This document shows, piece by piece, positions 36,536 through 48,500 of a stretch of 64,000 bases of DNA. The stretch is from positions 1,860,001 to 1,924,000 of the forward strand of contig JABWDB010000001.1 of the NCBI GenBank assembly GCA_019614645.1, read 5' to 3'. A model generated the notes under the pieces. That model searched no databases. It saw nothing but the letters and a program-made list of their open reading frames with translations, and was not told the origin of the DNA. The position numbers were made by a program, and so were the translations under genes. The DNA is from Stratiolaelaps scimitus (lineage: Eukaryota > Arthropoda > Arachnida > Mesostigmata > Laelapidae). Numbering within the stretch: the stretch's first letter is position 1; each line of letters opens with the position of its first letter.

Positions 36536-36766
36536 GAAAGCCCATACCGGCAAGTTTATTGCAAACGACATTCTCAGATACTCCATGCTCTCGTTCGACA
36601 ACGAGACTGGACCCAGCAACGTTTGATGTGGTCGTCACACTCGCAGCTATCCGAAAGACTACGAGAGTGAGTTTATAGCAAATGGCGAAAAAAAAACAAC
36701 TTCAGATAAATCAATATCAAGCTTCAGATATGTTCAATGCACAGTAGCAGCTGTGCCAGTCTGTTT
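36536..36766. repeat. Left end of CYP4 duplication unit A (3' UTR block)
   Basis: About 97% identical to 45212-45441. On the minus strand it is the distal 3' UTR and poly(A) region of copy A. Between it and the stop codon the two units are much less alike. Confidence 0.8.
36555..36560 (-). terminator. Poly(A) signal AATAAA of CYP4 copy A
   Basis: On the minus strand AATAAA lies about 450 bp past the stop codon. The block around it (36536-36766) is about 97% identical to the block after copy B, and the similarity ends about 20 nt beyond the hexamer, where cleavage would be expected. Confidence 0.55.
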
Positions 36767-37009
36767 TGATGAAGGTCCACCTAGCTCAACTCATAGACAC
36801 TGAGTGACGTAAATGATTATCATTGAATCCGCTTGCATGATCTGCGGAGCTATGAATGGAGCTCACCGGTGTGTTGGATTTTACTTTCAGTCCTGACCAG
36901 AAATGTTTTTTTAACTACATGGATAACGTGTAATGACCTGCTGATTTTAATGGAGTTTACATTTCTTATTGCTTCTTAGCCGACAGTGGCAAGTCCCTTG
37001 TTTTCTTAT

Positions 37010-40000
37010 TTATTTATAATAGTCGTTGTTACTCTTCGGTCTCTCCCTGAGCTCGATCAGCACTGGCTCCGATGGTCGCAATACGACCTCAATAAGGATT
37101 CCCATACGCTCCCGAGGGACAAGAGACTTCACTTGAAGTCTTCGAAGAATTGTCGACAGGATAACTTTCTCTTCACGGACGGCAAATTTTTGACCTAAAA
37201 AACAAGTAAATTTGGACCAGTAACTACGATATGTACTGACTCGAGGGACGTTATTATTACAAAATAGATCCTCAACAGGCTATTGTCTCGCTATACTTAA
37301 AAAAACAAGTGTAACTAACGGAGGTAAGTTGAACTGAAGGTGTTATATATGGTTTATGACTGCTACTCATAAACATATCCTTAACTTATCCTGCCTTCTA
37401 GTTCATCTCATCATAGTCGATACAGGTCTGCTTAACTAAGAAAGTATGCGCACTTTGCTTAGGAAATATTTATAAACGTGTGTCTTACCAACGCAATTCC
37501 TTGGCCCAGCCGAAAATGGCACAAACGCGTAGGAATTCAATTTGGCCGCGTTCTCGGGAAGGAAGCGATCCGGATTGAACCTTTCGGGATCCGTGAAAAC
37601 TTCCGGATCTCGATGAATGTGAAATATATCGATGAAAACAGTACCTCCAGCTGTCAAATGATACTCTCCTGTGGCCAACCATATATTTGTGAAAGAGCGA
37701 TATATAGAGAGAGAATGATAACGAATTTGCAATATTCTTTAATTAATCTGTTTAATTGAGAAAACATGCACATAACCGTAAGCGATATGATGACAAGACT
37801 GATAAGGGAAACAGATGCATTTTCCATACCAATATCACCGTCGTGTTGAATCCTTCGAGCTATTACCGGAGCAGATGGATATAATCTGATAGTTTCTTTC
37901 ATGACGCACTCAAGGTACTTTAGTTCACTTAAGTCCTCACTGCTGACGGCCCTTTTACGATCATCACCGAAAACTCGGTCCAATTCATCATGGACTTTCG
38001 CCTGAACTTCTGGATGAAGTCCAAGTAGGTACAGTACCCACATGACAGCTGAAATGCCAAATACGGCCATTCACTGGTCTGTTACGTAAGTTAAACCTGT
38101 ACTAGCGCTACATGTGATGGTATGGGTCTAAGTATAAATTATACGATAGTGTCATCTCTGAAATGGGACACTCACCCACGCTGACGGCATCATGTCCAAC
38201 GAACATGAATGTATCTACCTCCTCTCGAATTTCCTCAATTGTCAGTGTTTTGTCCCGGAGATGCTTGATAAGCAACGTATCGAGCAATGGTTGCCTTTTC
38301 TTAAGTCCACTCGAGTCACTATCGACGACCTCTTCGGTCAATGATAGCTGCTCCTGCATCTCCTTTATCCTAGCCGCTATCACCTGACACCAAGTACAAC
38401 AACGGATATGCACCGTTAATATAAGTCAGCATTACCAGAGAGATCAACCGAAAAGAGAAAAGTTCGGACACTTTCTTCGGATCTCTAAACCACTAATTAT
38501 GTCTGTCTGAAATTGCTGACTTCCACATTGTAATCAGGTTCAAGTTTGTGAGCCGCAACGGTGTATGCAGCAGGCTCTAGAAAAGGCGGAGTTCCTTTGG
38601 AACGGGATGAACGCATGTAATTAAGACATCCTTAAGTGGACGAAGGTGACCATGCGAGCTTTGTGGACGAACAAACCAACTTGTCATTTGGTGTGTCTTA
38701 ATTGTCAATAGCATTAGTCTCAAGGTACTTGATTGATAATCTCTCTGAGAAATCTTGCTTACCCTATATTGGGTTGGAAAGAAAGTAATTACAAAATTTC
38801 GTCAGATGAATATTTCCAGAAAATGACTGAACCAATTTTCTTAACCTAAAAAGTGATCTCCATTATTAGTTACGAGGCTCCTCCGTCTTTCTACCAAACG
38901 CCCGATTCCCCTGCGCCCAGAATTCTGGCTAAGGAAGGTCCTCCCATGGCCTTTCATTTCCTCTTCCGTTTTGAACTTCATATTATCCATTAAGTTTTGT
39001 AGAGCTCTGAACAAGTTATAGTCTGAAAGCGATATCTCTATAGACTACAGAGGATACTCCACAAAGGTCACCAGCCAAGGTCCGCTATTTTTCGTAGACT
39101 GAGCAAACTAAAGTGAGTTTCATATGTTTCATATTTATATATGGTGAGCATTTTTGATCAATTTATTTGTTGATTAATTTGACTTTACTAACCATAGCTG
39201 AAAATGCTATATCAATTTTTAGCTATCAGTCTAAGTAATATATATATAATATAGTAATAACCTATATTTTTAGCTCAAAAATATCTAATAATTTTAATCC
39301 TGTTGATCATAAATTTTAATTTAAAAAAATGTTTTTTTTAAGTATTATATTATTATATTATAACTACGCTCAACGGTGCTACAAATAAATGATGTGCCTG
39401 ACTATCCAATCACGTTCTGTTTCTCCTTAAGGAAACATTAGGGTATTGTGCTTACCTTACCTTACAGCTCCTTTAATAAACCAATAAAACCTTTACCTTT
39501 ACCTTGTGCGTGAATTCGTGGACAACTTCAAGGTGACGATAGTATTCTTTTCCACTTGGGGTAAGAGGATAGATGAAGTCGGACCAGAGCCAGGGGCTCA
39601 AAAACCTTTTCATGAATCCTTCAGCTACCACGCACAAACTTCGCAAGTATTCACTCTCTCTACATTGAGCGTCTATTGATAGGCCCATCGCCGTCTCTGC
39701 AAAACAACAAAACAGTCGTGAGCTATTGAGGATGTCTTAGAGTGAAACAGTCGCAAGCTTCTCCATAGGATTTCCATCGAATGGACAGATTCGATTTTGA
39801 ATATATCTACCGGCAGTGCACAAGTAGACGAGAAGAAGTTGTAGCAAGCTCAGACGTTGAGCATGGGAACGAATCGACTAGAAGGACGCGAGCGGCGTAT
39901 TCATTTCAAGGAATTGCAACCTACCACAAATGATATTCAGAGTGCACTTTCCGAGGTAGTTGAATATCTCAATGCTCTTCCCTGTATTCTCCAGAAGGAT

Positions 40001-42905
40001 CTCCGTGAGTAAAGCAGCTTCTTCATTCATGGCCGTCACAAACTCCTCCAGAATATTGAAGTGAAACACAGGCGTTAACATCTTTCGTTTGCGGCGCCAC
40101 TTCGCTCCATTGCTGGACACATGCAGATTTCACAGAGAGAATACATGAAGCGTTTTGCTGAATGTCGTACTTTGATATCGTTAATTATGTTAGTAAGAGC
40201 TATACGATATTATCGTCCCTCGCGCGAGCAAGGAGCATTTGAACCAACCTTCTTGACTTTGTTACTTTGGCCGCAGGTTCGAGCCCTGCCGTGTGACATA
40301 AAAGAGAGCTTAAGCATTGTAAAATTGCAGCTCCTTCAATAAACCAATAAACCTTTACCTTACCTTACCATATGCCGAATGCTATATATAATTTTTAAAC
40401 TGTACTTGAACCCACAAGTGTTATTCATATTCAACTATGTCTCCCAAATATGTATGTCTAGAAGGGGTCTGCCGTAGGCCTATGCGAGCCACTAGCGATA
40501 AGGGCGCCGGATCGTCTCTTCCGCAGCGCCTTGACCTCACTGTGCAGAGGCAAAAATGCAATACCATCACGATCATGACGATGACGATCTCGGTCTGACT
40601 CCCCACTTATTTTTGCATATATTACGACACACAATTATATGAAGTATATCTCTACATCTCAATTACAGTATGACTTAGTTGATTTGATTTGTATATTCCC
40701 GTTTGAATCATGAAGATGCTAGAATTTTTTTTCAAGTATACGGTTTACACCACCCTTAGGCGTGATCAAGGGACTAGCGACACATCTGAGCTTAGCTCAT
40801 TTAGTCCACAAATAACTAGTATTAGCAACTCGATGACTGATGCCAGTTTACAGGAGAGGATGACCGCTTCGGGCCATTGAGTTCTACAACGGTTGATTTG
40901 CGAACGCCCTGAATGCACAACGTGCTGAGATTCGAGAGCTCTAAATACTACATTTCGAAGAGAATTCGACTTTTTTTTATTTTCGTCATTGACCGAAGCG
41001 AACCGTGATTTTCTTAAAAACGATTGGGAACTGTTTGAAAGGCTTCTATATGGAAGTGGTTCAGTTCTTCGAGTTCTTCACAATAAATTGCTTTCGTTAT
41101 GAGGTGAAATATGGTTTCTGAGAAACTGGTTGTGAATTTCTGAAGCCAATCTGCAAACACTGTTACCCCGTGCCGACGTTCCAGTGGCACTGTTCTCTCT
41201 GCAAGTGGCGCAAGATATCTTTGATTGCGCTGGAAGAGAGGGTCAATTCATGCTCAAGGTAACGAGTAACATCTATGCGACAACAACGGCGCTACTTCAA
41301 AGGGCTAATATGTGAGCGGGGCATTAGTCAATTCGATCGCCACCGTTGCACATTTGCATTTAAAGGGGCCCGGCTTATGAACCAATGCCGGAAGCAGTTC
41401 TACCGTGGACCCCGTAAATGTTTTCTGTGAGTCAGCCCGGAAAACATATTTTTTTTAGCGTAACGGTCAATTAACAAAAAGGGGAAATGGCATATCTGCA
41501 GCGGAATAACTGACGGGAACATAGTTATGGACTAGTCGCGACAAGCTGACGGGGTCACTGGAGCAATACAAGTCGGTAACTCAAACGAAGTGAGGATAAA
41601 ATAGCAGAAATCTGCCGCAGTAACTTGTACCACGCAGTTCGTTAGAACAAACTAGTTAATAGAAGAACTGTGATAGCATTGTTACAACAGGATAACGAGC
41701 TTAACGCGAAAGAGCAACAAGTGGATAACTAACGAAACGACTGACAAAGATATGTCTGTACCTCCTCTGTAATCTAGGCTGGTACAAATAGCAGAATAAT
41801 TGCCGAATAGCATCACATGAGAACTACATCGAAAATTGATGTAAACATCATTTTGAGCTTGGCTATCGGCAACAACTACAAAGCAAACATGTACTGCTAT
41901 TTAAGGCTGATACTGTATTTTCTCATTCGAATCCCTACAGGCTACTTCATTGAACATCGTTCGTCAGACGATTCCAAATGATCCGTGCTGATTACGTGCG
42001 CATTAGTTAATTAATTTGATTAATGTACAATTTTGTTCATGATTCTGTAATCATTTCTGCAATAGCTGTTGTTACACAGTGAAAACACGATTGTGAACTT
42101 TACCTTGTGATGAGTCCTTGTCCGAGCCAAGTTTCAAGCAAGGCAACTTCCTCGGATTTATGAGTCTCCACATTGCTCTTCAGAATATATTCGGCTGTAT
42201 CCCCTCGAATCACCACGACGATGGGCCTGAAGAAGAGCCACATACGATAGAGGCCCGACTGTCGATATCTTCTAGAAAATGAGTCCATCAGCTCGAACAA
42301 AGCTTCAATAGAAAGCACACACAGACGCGGATACACCACATATGTAAACATAGTGATCGTTAGCACGGTTGCGCAATGGCGAGACGCTGTGTATCATTGC
42401 CCGTAGTCGACATCTGTTATAGTTGGAACTCTCAAAACTGGCATACAAGACACGATATGATTCTGGGACACGCAATGCAGGACGGTGAAGCGGTAATTTG
42501 TTTGCCTCTTCGAGTTCGATGCACCAGAAGCAAAGCTGGCGTAAGGTGGTGGTGGTGAGCTCTTCGTGGTCTAACCATTTTGTATGATTTTCAAATGTTT
42601 AGTCACATTCATTTGAATAAAATAACATCTGTCTTCTCTTTTATAATTATATATTGTATATTGCATATTGAAAAGCTATACATGGTACCTTTTCCAGGAT
42701 GCCTGTTGTTAGTAAGTCGTTCCACGATGATATGCAGCTCAATTCCGAAGGGCCAGAAAATATTGAGAGTAGCTGGTTCGGGTCCAGGAGCCGGGTATGA
42801 GTAAATAATCTTTCGACGTCTAATAAATGCTGCCACATAGATCACTAGAAGAGGTACGGCGATAGGCACTGCCGCCAACCACAGCCAGGCTGTGATGGAT
42901 ACCAT
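37010..42905 (-). CDS. CYP4-family cytochrome P450, copy A (intact frame, altered I-helix)
   Basis: Microsomal P450 mono-oxygenase of the CYP4 family; such enzymes often omega-hydroxylate fatty acids or hormones, but the substrate here is unknown. Eight exons (42905-42689, 42302-42104, 40112-39925, 39696-39503, 38383-38176, 38048-37830, 37668-37489, 37194-37010) join to 529 aa with every phase consistent. In order: N-terminal anchor (~4-28) followed by RRRK, a Pro-rich hinge, WRRKRKMLTPVFHF (C-helix), ETAMG, the CYP4 signature EVDTFMF, the K-helix ETIR (387-390), PERF (436-439) and the heme loop FSAGPRNCVG with Cys467. Odd: the I-helix motif at 328-333 reads VGHDAV, so the usual Thr after Asp is missing. 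ATG 42905 has G at -3 and +4. The first base of each exon 2 codon and all donors match those of copy B. Confidence 0.93.
38767..39105 (-). mobile_element. Mariner relic in intron 4 of CYP4 copy A
   Basis: The left end reads TATTGGGTTGGAAAGAAAGTA, a mariner-type terminal repeat. On the minus strand from about 39050 to 38862 one open frame gives the C-terminal end of a mariner transposase (SDYNLFRALQNLMDN, then RRGIGRLVERRRSLVTNNG). The first half and the other terminal repeat are missing. A related remnant occupies the same intron of copy B, so the insertion predates the gene duplication. Confidence 0.8.
39468..39505 (+). mobile_element. SINE tail fragment at the exon-4 donor of CYP4 copy A
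   Basis: Reads ACAGCTCCTTTAATAAACC then AATAAAACCTTTACC units ending against exon 4. Copy B has no such sequence between CTTACC and its exon 4, so the insertion is private to copy A. The tail, read on the minus strand, supplies the GGTAAAG donor. Confidence 0.7.
40262..40369 (+). mobile_element. SINE with a TTTACC-type tail, CYP4-A intron 2
   Basis: Contains a B-box (CAGGTTCGAGCCCTGCC), then TTAAGCATTGTAAAATTGCA, GCTCCTTCAATAAACC and a tail of TTTACC/TTACC units. The best copy of a second small family in this window. Confidence 0.65.
41328..41457 (+). mobile_element. tRNA-derived SINE, same family, in CYP4-A intron 2
   Basis: CAATTCGATCGCC (B-box relic), CGTTGCACATTTGCATTTAA, GCCGGAAGCAGTTCTACCGT and GTGAGTCAGCCCGGAAAAC, ending in a T-run. 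The alignment to the copy in CerS intron 4 is clear along its length. Confidence 0.7.
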
Positions 42906-43410
42906 TGCTCTGCCAATGACTCCTTCACGCAGTTATCGAGAGTTATCTGAATGGACGGTCGTTAAACTGAATGAAATGTATGAGTTATAGAAAAAAATCT
43001 AGGTAAGAAAATCAAATGAAGAATCTACTCTAAACAATCTGGTTGAACAATTATTTACCAATCATTGAAGTAGATAGCCTTCGCAAATATTTCCAACGAG
43101 GCAGATGAGGCGAGACGCTAGAGTGTTACACATACGATTCCCAATGTTCATTCCCTGATATCCTCATCATTGGGAGTAGATGTCCAGACAAGTTCTTGAA
43201 GCGTGGAGCTCGGGTCTTCTTGTGGAACGTTGAGAAAGTTTGAAAAACGGGATCTGCTGTTTGCTAATCACCGAACGATACGAGAAAGTATGAAAACCAC
43301 GGAGTCAACTCCTGTAGAACTTTACCTACCCAGATGTGCAAGGCCATTCCAAGTTGAGGACGCCACTTTGCTCGATGCCGCCTATTTGCGTGAATATGGC
43401 TTAAAGGACA
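42906..43410 (-). promoter_or_regulatory. 5' flank of CYP4 copy A, conserved with copy B
   Basis: Sequence upstream of the ATG aligns with 61666-62710 in patches (for example AACAATCTGG then TGAACAATTATT, and the later TTGCTCGAT). It must hold the promoter or an untranslated exon; a candidate untranslated exon ends with donor GTAGGTAAAG near 43332. No clear TATA box or initiator was found. Confidence 0.4.
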
Positions 43411-45211
43411 ATGTGCTCACCTTTTATTCTTGTCAGTGTTTCTCCTTCGGGTACAACATTGTAATTATCTTGTACTGTAATTAATGTCAGTTGCATTAGC
43501 CCGCGATCGCTCAGTCGGCGACCACTTCTGGCGTAATCACAAGCAATAATACTGGGAATCACACGAGCAACCCATTCCTGCAGCATCTATATTGAGGAAC
43601 GCTCCGGCTGTGAGGGGAATTCTTTCATGGTACTAAGAACAAAGGTGTGTGGATCCCTCTGCTAGAGGATAGTAATATAATAGTATCGGTTTTATAGAGA
43701 TCGAGCGAGAATAAAGTGAGTATCGCCGAGCAACGGTACTTCATTCAAATAAATTAATTAATCTATCCATCGTAACCATAATAATAGACGCATTGAAAAC
43801 TTGCCCTAAAGGAGAAACGGGTCATTAGTCATTTTACCATAATCTCATCGCGCATATGATTGCCACGCATCCTTCTTGTGAGACGCTGCTCGAATTGTGC
43901 ACTATACATTGCACTCTATAATGTAGTTATTTTCTATAAATTATGTCTTCTTGGCTACGATTTGGCACAAGCCTTTTTGTGTTTTCAGGCTGACGAAGCA
44001 TTTACGAAGCAAGAGCCTTTTTGTGTTTTCAGGCTGACGAAGCATTTACGAAGCAAGAGCCTTTTTGTGTTTTCTAGCCAGAAGCATTTAACGTTCACGG
44101 AATTGTTTTTTGCATTGCTTCGTCAACCTGATCCCTTGTAAACGCAAATCCCATAGCGAACTTATGCACAGGCCTTACTGTCTTGAAGTTGAGAGCGATT
44201 ATATTTTGCTCATTGAAAACGGTTGATAACTTTTGAGCCACAAATAAATAGAACTATGCTTTTTTGAAATATGTATCAGAGGTTCTCTCTCATATCATTC
44301 ACATACCGAAGTCAGCTGGATACCGGATTTTACCGGATCTCGAAAGGCAGTATCGTTCCCGTTTGCGTATAAAACAAAACCAACGCTGAGTCGCAATTGA
44401 GCAAAGGACTCAAGTGTCAACAGGTCAAATTTTAGCTTGCTATGACGCGTGGTTCAAAGTTCTGCGATGCATAAAATAGCTCCAAATAGCGACCTAATAG
44501 ATCTATCAGTAAGACGACCATAGTGCAACACTATCGCGTCACGCTAACGCTCTTTCTATTCGACCCAGCTGCTAAAAGGCTTTCGAGGCACTGTCTCGCT
44601 CAATCAACACGATGTGCTCCTGGGCACAACGTGACCTGATTACCCGATAGGCGCCGGATAATTATATGACGTAATGCACAGTAACGATGAGCATTTCCAC
44701 AGCTTAGTTCAAGTGTCACCCCATTTACTAGCTGAGGAGGGACACAGAAGGTTATATAGGAGGAAAGTTATATAAAACATGAGGATGATGTTACATGATG
44801 ATGCTGAAGGGGCTTTAATCCTGTGGGAGGATTTGAAGGAGGTAAGATGTGTGGCGTCTGATGTCGACCGATGGAGCGTCGCTCTCGTCGCTCCCATTAA
44901 CCCTACCAGGCACTAACCCCAGCGGCAGTGGAATCGTCCAGGATAGAGTTGAAGACGAACGTCTGTTCGACTATTAATGATTGCTACTGCAGTATTGTAC
45001 CTGTTGTACAATACTCACGATTACAATGCACAACTGATTGTACAATGTGTATTTACATACATAGTCACATTTGTAATGTACATAATTTTTTTTATAAAAA
45101 AAAAAATTTTTTTTTCGTAAGCACGGGGTTAGTGCGATGGTTATGGTCTATACTTAAGCCAATCAAATCACTATTGAACAAGTAAACAGTGCCTAATGTT
45201 AAATGTAATTT
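43411..45211. other. Spacer between the two CYP4 units
   Basis: Holds the 44-bp tandem repeat, a 10-bp stem hairpin (AGTATTGTAC/GTACAATACT at 44991-45015) and an A/T homopolymer pair near 45089-45116. No gene seen. Confidence 0.6.
43971..44080. repeat. 44-bp tandem repeat, about 2.5 units
   Basis: GCCTTTTTGTGTTTTCAGGC with TGACGAAGCATTTACGAAGC repeats at 43971, 44015 and partly at 44059; the first two units are identical. Intergenic between CYP4 units A and B. Confidence 0.85.
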
Positions 45212-45441
45212 GAAAGCCCATACCGGCAAGTTTATTGCAAACGACATTCTCAAATGCTGCATGTTCTCGTTCGACAACGAGGCTGGACCCAGCAACGTTT
45301 GATGTGGTCGTCACACTCGCAGCTATCCGAAAGACTACGAGAGTGAGTTTATAGCAAATGGCGAAAAAAAAACAACTTCAGATAAATCAGTATCAAGCTT
45401 CAGATATGTTCAATGCACAGTAGCAGCTGTGCCAGTCTGCT
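45212..45441. repeat. Left end of CYP4 duplication unit B (3' UTR block)
   Basis: Partner of 36536-36766. The similarity begins sharply at GAAAGCCCATACC in both units, which marks the left duplication border. Confidence 0.8.
45231..45236 (-). terminator. Poly(A) signal AATAAA of CYP4 copy B
   Basis: Minus-strand AATAAA about 340 bp beyond the stop, inside a 230-bp block (45212-45441) almost identical to the matching block after copy A. Confidence 0.55.
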
Positions 45442-45575
45442 TTTATTAGAAGATAGAAATTGATCCTCGTGGCATCTTTGAGCGGCATCGATATCGTACC
45501 GTGGCCTACTGATTTTGACAGAGTGAGTTGGTTTATGCCTCTTAGGTGACAGCGGAAAGCCCCATGTCTTATTAC

Positions 45576-48500
45576 TTAATAATAATAGTCGTTGTTATTC
45601 TTTGGTCTCTCCCTGAGCTCGATCAGCACTGGTTCCGTTGGTCGCAATACGACCTCAATAAGAACTCCCATACGCTCCCGAGGAACAAGAGACTTCACTT
45701 GAAGTCTTCGAAGAATTGTCGACAGGATAACTTTCTCTTCACGGACGGCAAATTTCTGACCTAGAACGAGGAATTACAATACATTATAATACAAATTCCC
45801 CTCTATGGAAGCAATTGTTACTTGTGTATTTTAACATATCTGTTATATTTGTTACTCATAAACTTATCCTGCCTTCTAGTTCATCTCATCATAGTCTATA
45901 CAGGTCTGCTTAACTAAGGAAGTATTCGCACTTTGCTTAGGGAATATTTATAAACATGTGTCTTACCAACGCAGTTCCTTGGCCCAGCCGAAAATGGCAC
46001 AAACGCGTAGGGATTCAATTTGGCCGCGTTCTCGGGAAGGAAGCGATCCGGATTGAACCTTTCGGGATCCGTGAAGACTTCCGGATCTCGATGAATGTGA
46101 AATATATCGATGAAAACAGTACCTCCAGCCGTTAAATGATACTCTCCTGTAGCCAAGCGTAGAGCAGAGGTATCAGATCAGAGAGTGTGATAACGAATTT
46201 GTGTTATTCCTTACTTAATAAACCTTTATTAAAGTAACATCTAAAATGCTGCGTTTTGCTGCATCGTGTATAATAAGCAACTGATACATTAAGACACAAT
46301 ACATACAGGTTTAGACCGGAGGGACGCTGGCTTCAAATGTTGTCAGATGGGTAGAATGTTTGGAGTTCTGTATCATCTCTCTTTATCTGAAGATTCTTGC
46401 CAGGTACGAGGAAGGAAGAGAATAAGCAAAGATGGCCCCGATAGGTCCTCATAGTAATACCTAAAGGTTAAGAGCCTAGGCCTGTCAGATAGGGGCAGAA
46501 CAGCTGAGGATCAGCTCGAAAAACAGTTATTACATACAGGTTTAAATCCCAAAATAAAGGAAGAGATAATAACGAAGGCCTTGCCGTACCAATATCACCG
46601 TCGTGTTGAATCCTTCGAGCTATTACCGGAGCAGATGGATATAATCTGAGTGTTTCTTTCATGACGCACTCAAGGTACTTTAGTTCACTTAAGTCCTCAC
46701 TGCTGACGGCCCTTTTACGATCATCACCGAAAACTCGGTCCAATTCATCGTGAACTTTGGCCTGAACTTCTGGATGAAGTCCAAGTAGGTACAATATAAA
46801 CATAATGCCTGAAATGTCAGAAACGGACATTCACTCACATATTGTCTGCACATAAGTTGAATCTGTACATAATGCTACATGTGATTATGCGAACGGGCTT
46901 AAATGTGAGTGGTGAAACAGTATTATCTCGCAAAATGGGACACTCACCCACGGCGGTGGTATCATGCCCTGCGAACATGAATGTGTCTACCTCCTCTCGA
47001 ATTTCCTCAATTGTCAGTGTTTTGTCCCGGAGATGCTTGATAAGCAACGTATCGAGCAATGGTTGCCTTTTCTTAAGTCCACTCGAGTCACTATCGACGA
47101 CCTCTTCGGTCAACGATGGCTGCTCCTGCATCTCCTTTATCCTAGCCGCTATCACCTGACACCAAGTGCAACAACGGATATGCACCGTTAATATAAATAA
47201 GCATTACCAGAGAGATCAACCGAAAAGAGAAAAGTTCAGACACTTGCTTCGGATCTCTAAACCACTAATTATGCCTGTCTGAAACTGCTGACTTCCACAT
47301 TATAATCAGATTCAAGGTTGTGAGCCACAATGGTGAGTGCAGCAGTCTCTAGAAAAGGCAGAGTTCTTTTGTAGCTCACCCAATAACTGGTGTTAAACTG
47401 TTAGGCCTGCTTCAGGTTCTGGCTTACAATGGGGTCCTCTAATGACTAGATTAAGTAACGCTTAGCTCTCGTTTGACATAACGAGATGGACATGGAATGA
47501 ACGCATGTAGTTACTACACTTTCATCTTAGTCAAAATGCCGAGAAGCGCATGTAATTAAGACATATTTAAGTGGACCAAGGTTAGCATGTGAACTTTGTG
47601 GATGGACACACTAACTTGTAATTTGATGTATCTTAATTGCCAATAGCACTACTGTCAAGGTACTCGATTGGTAATCTCTCTGATGGATCTTGCTTACCCT
47701 ATATTGGATTGGAAAGAATGTAATTACAAAATCTCGTCAGAACAATATTTCGACAAAATAAACGAGTGAACCAACATGGAGACGCCCCGGTGCAAGCGCG
47801 AACTTTGAAACGATTCGGCGGAAGCTTCCTTTCCAACCCAATACTTTAATTGATTTTGACGCTAACGATAGCTGATTGAATGCAAGATCACCTTTTAGCT
47901 ATCAGTCTAAAGGTGCCGGTGTTTTTATAGATTTCCAGCGCCATAGGGTGTTTCGAGCAAAAAAGAGAGAAGTTGAGAGTATAATAGATTCACTCATTAG
48001 CCTATTTATGAAATATATTATATACATATATATATATATATATATATCTGTTTTTTTTTCAAGATAGTCATAACCTTCAATAATTTTGATTTTATTAGGT
48101 TGACCCAAAAATAATGAAACATCTATCATCTTGCGGCCAATTCTTATTCTTGGCCGGCTTGAATTCGAATTTGGCGAATAGTGAGACACAACAATTAGCA
48201 AGCAGGCGGCGCGAAAGCCACCAGCATTTTGCTTGCGTTGCGCGTTCAAAATGGCAACCGCCGGAGCGGGTCCCTCAGATTTGAATTTTCACAAGAAAAG
48301 TGTCAGGTTTATGTTTCAAATGAAGAAATGTCTAACTGAAATCCATCGAAGTTAGTTAGCGTGGACCGCCATAATGCCCTGAATCGACGACAAGTGTGCC
48401 GTTGATGTGCGCAGTTAATCACCTCCCCCCATTCACCCGATTTAAGCCCGTGTGATTATGGCTGCTCCCATCGATTAAAGAGGGCTATAGGTGGCAAAAG

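Noticed and set aside
43203..43484. Plus-strand 93-aa frame upstream of CYP4-A
   Set aside because: Lies in the 5' flank of the P450 gene on the other strand, and the paralogous region 62300-62710 does not keep the frame.
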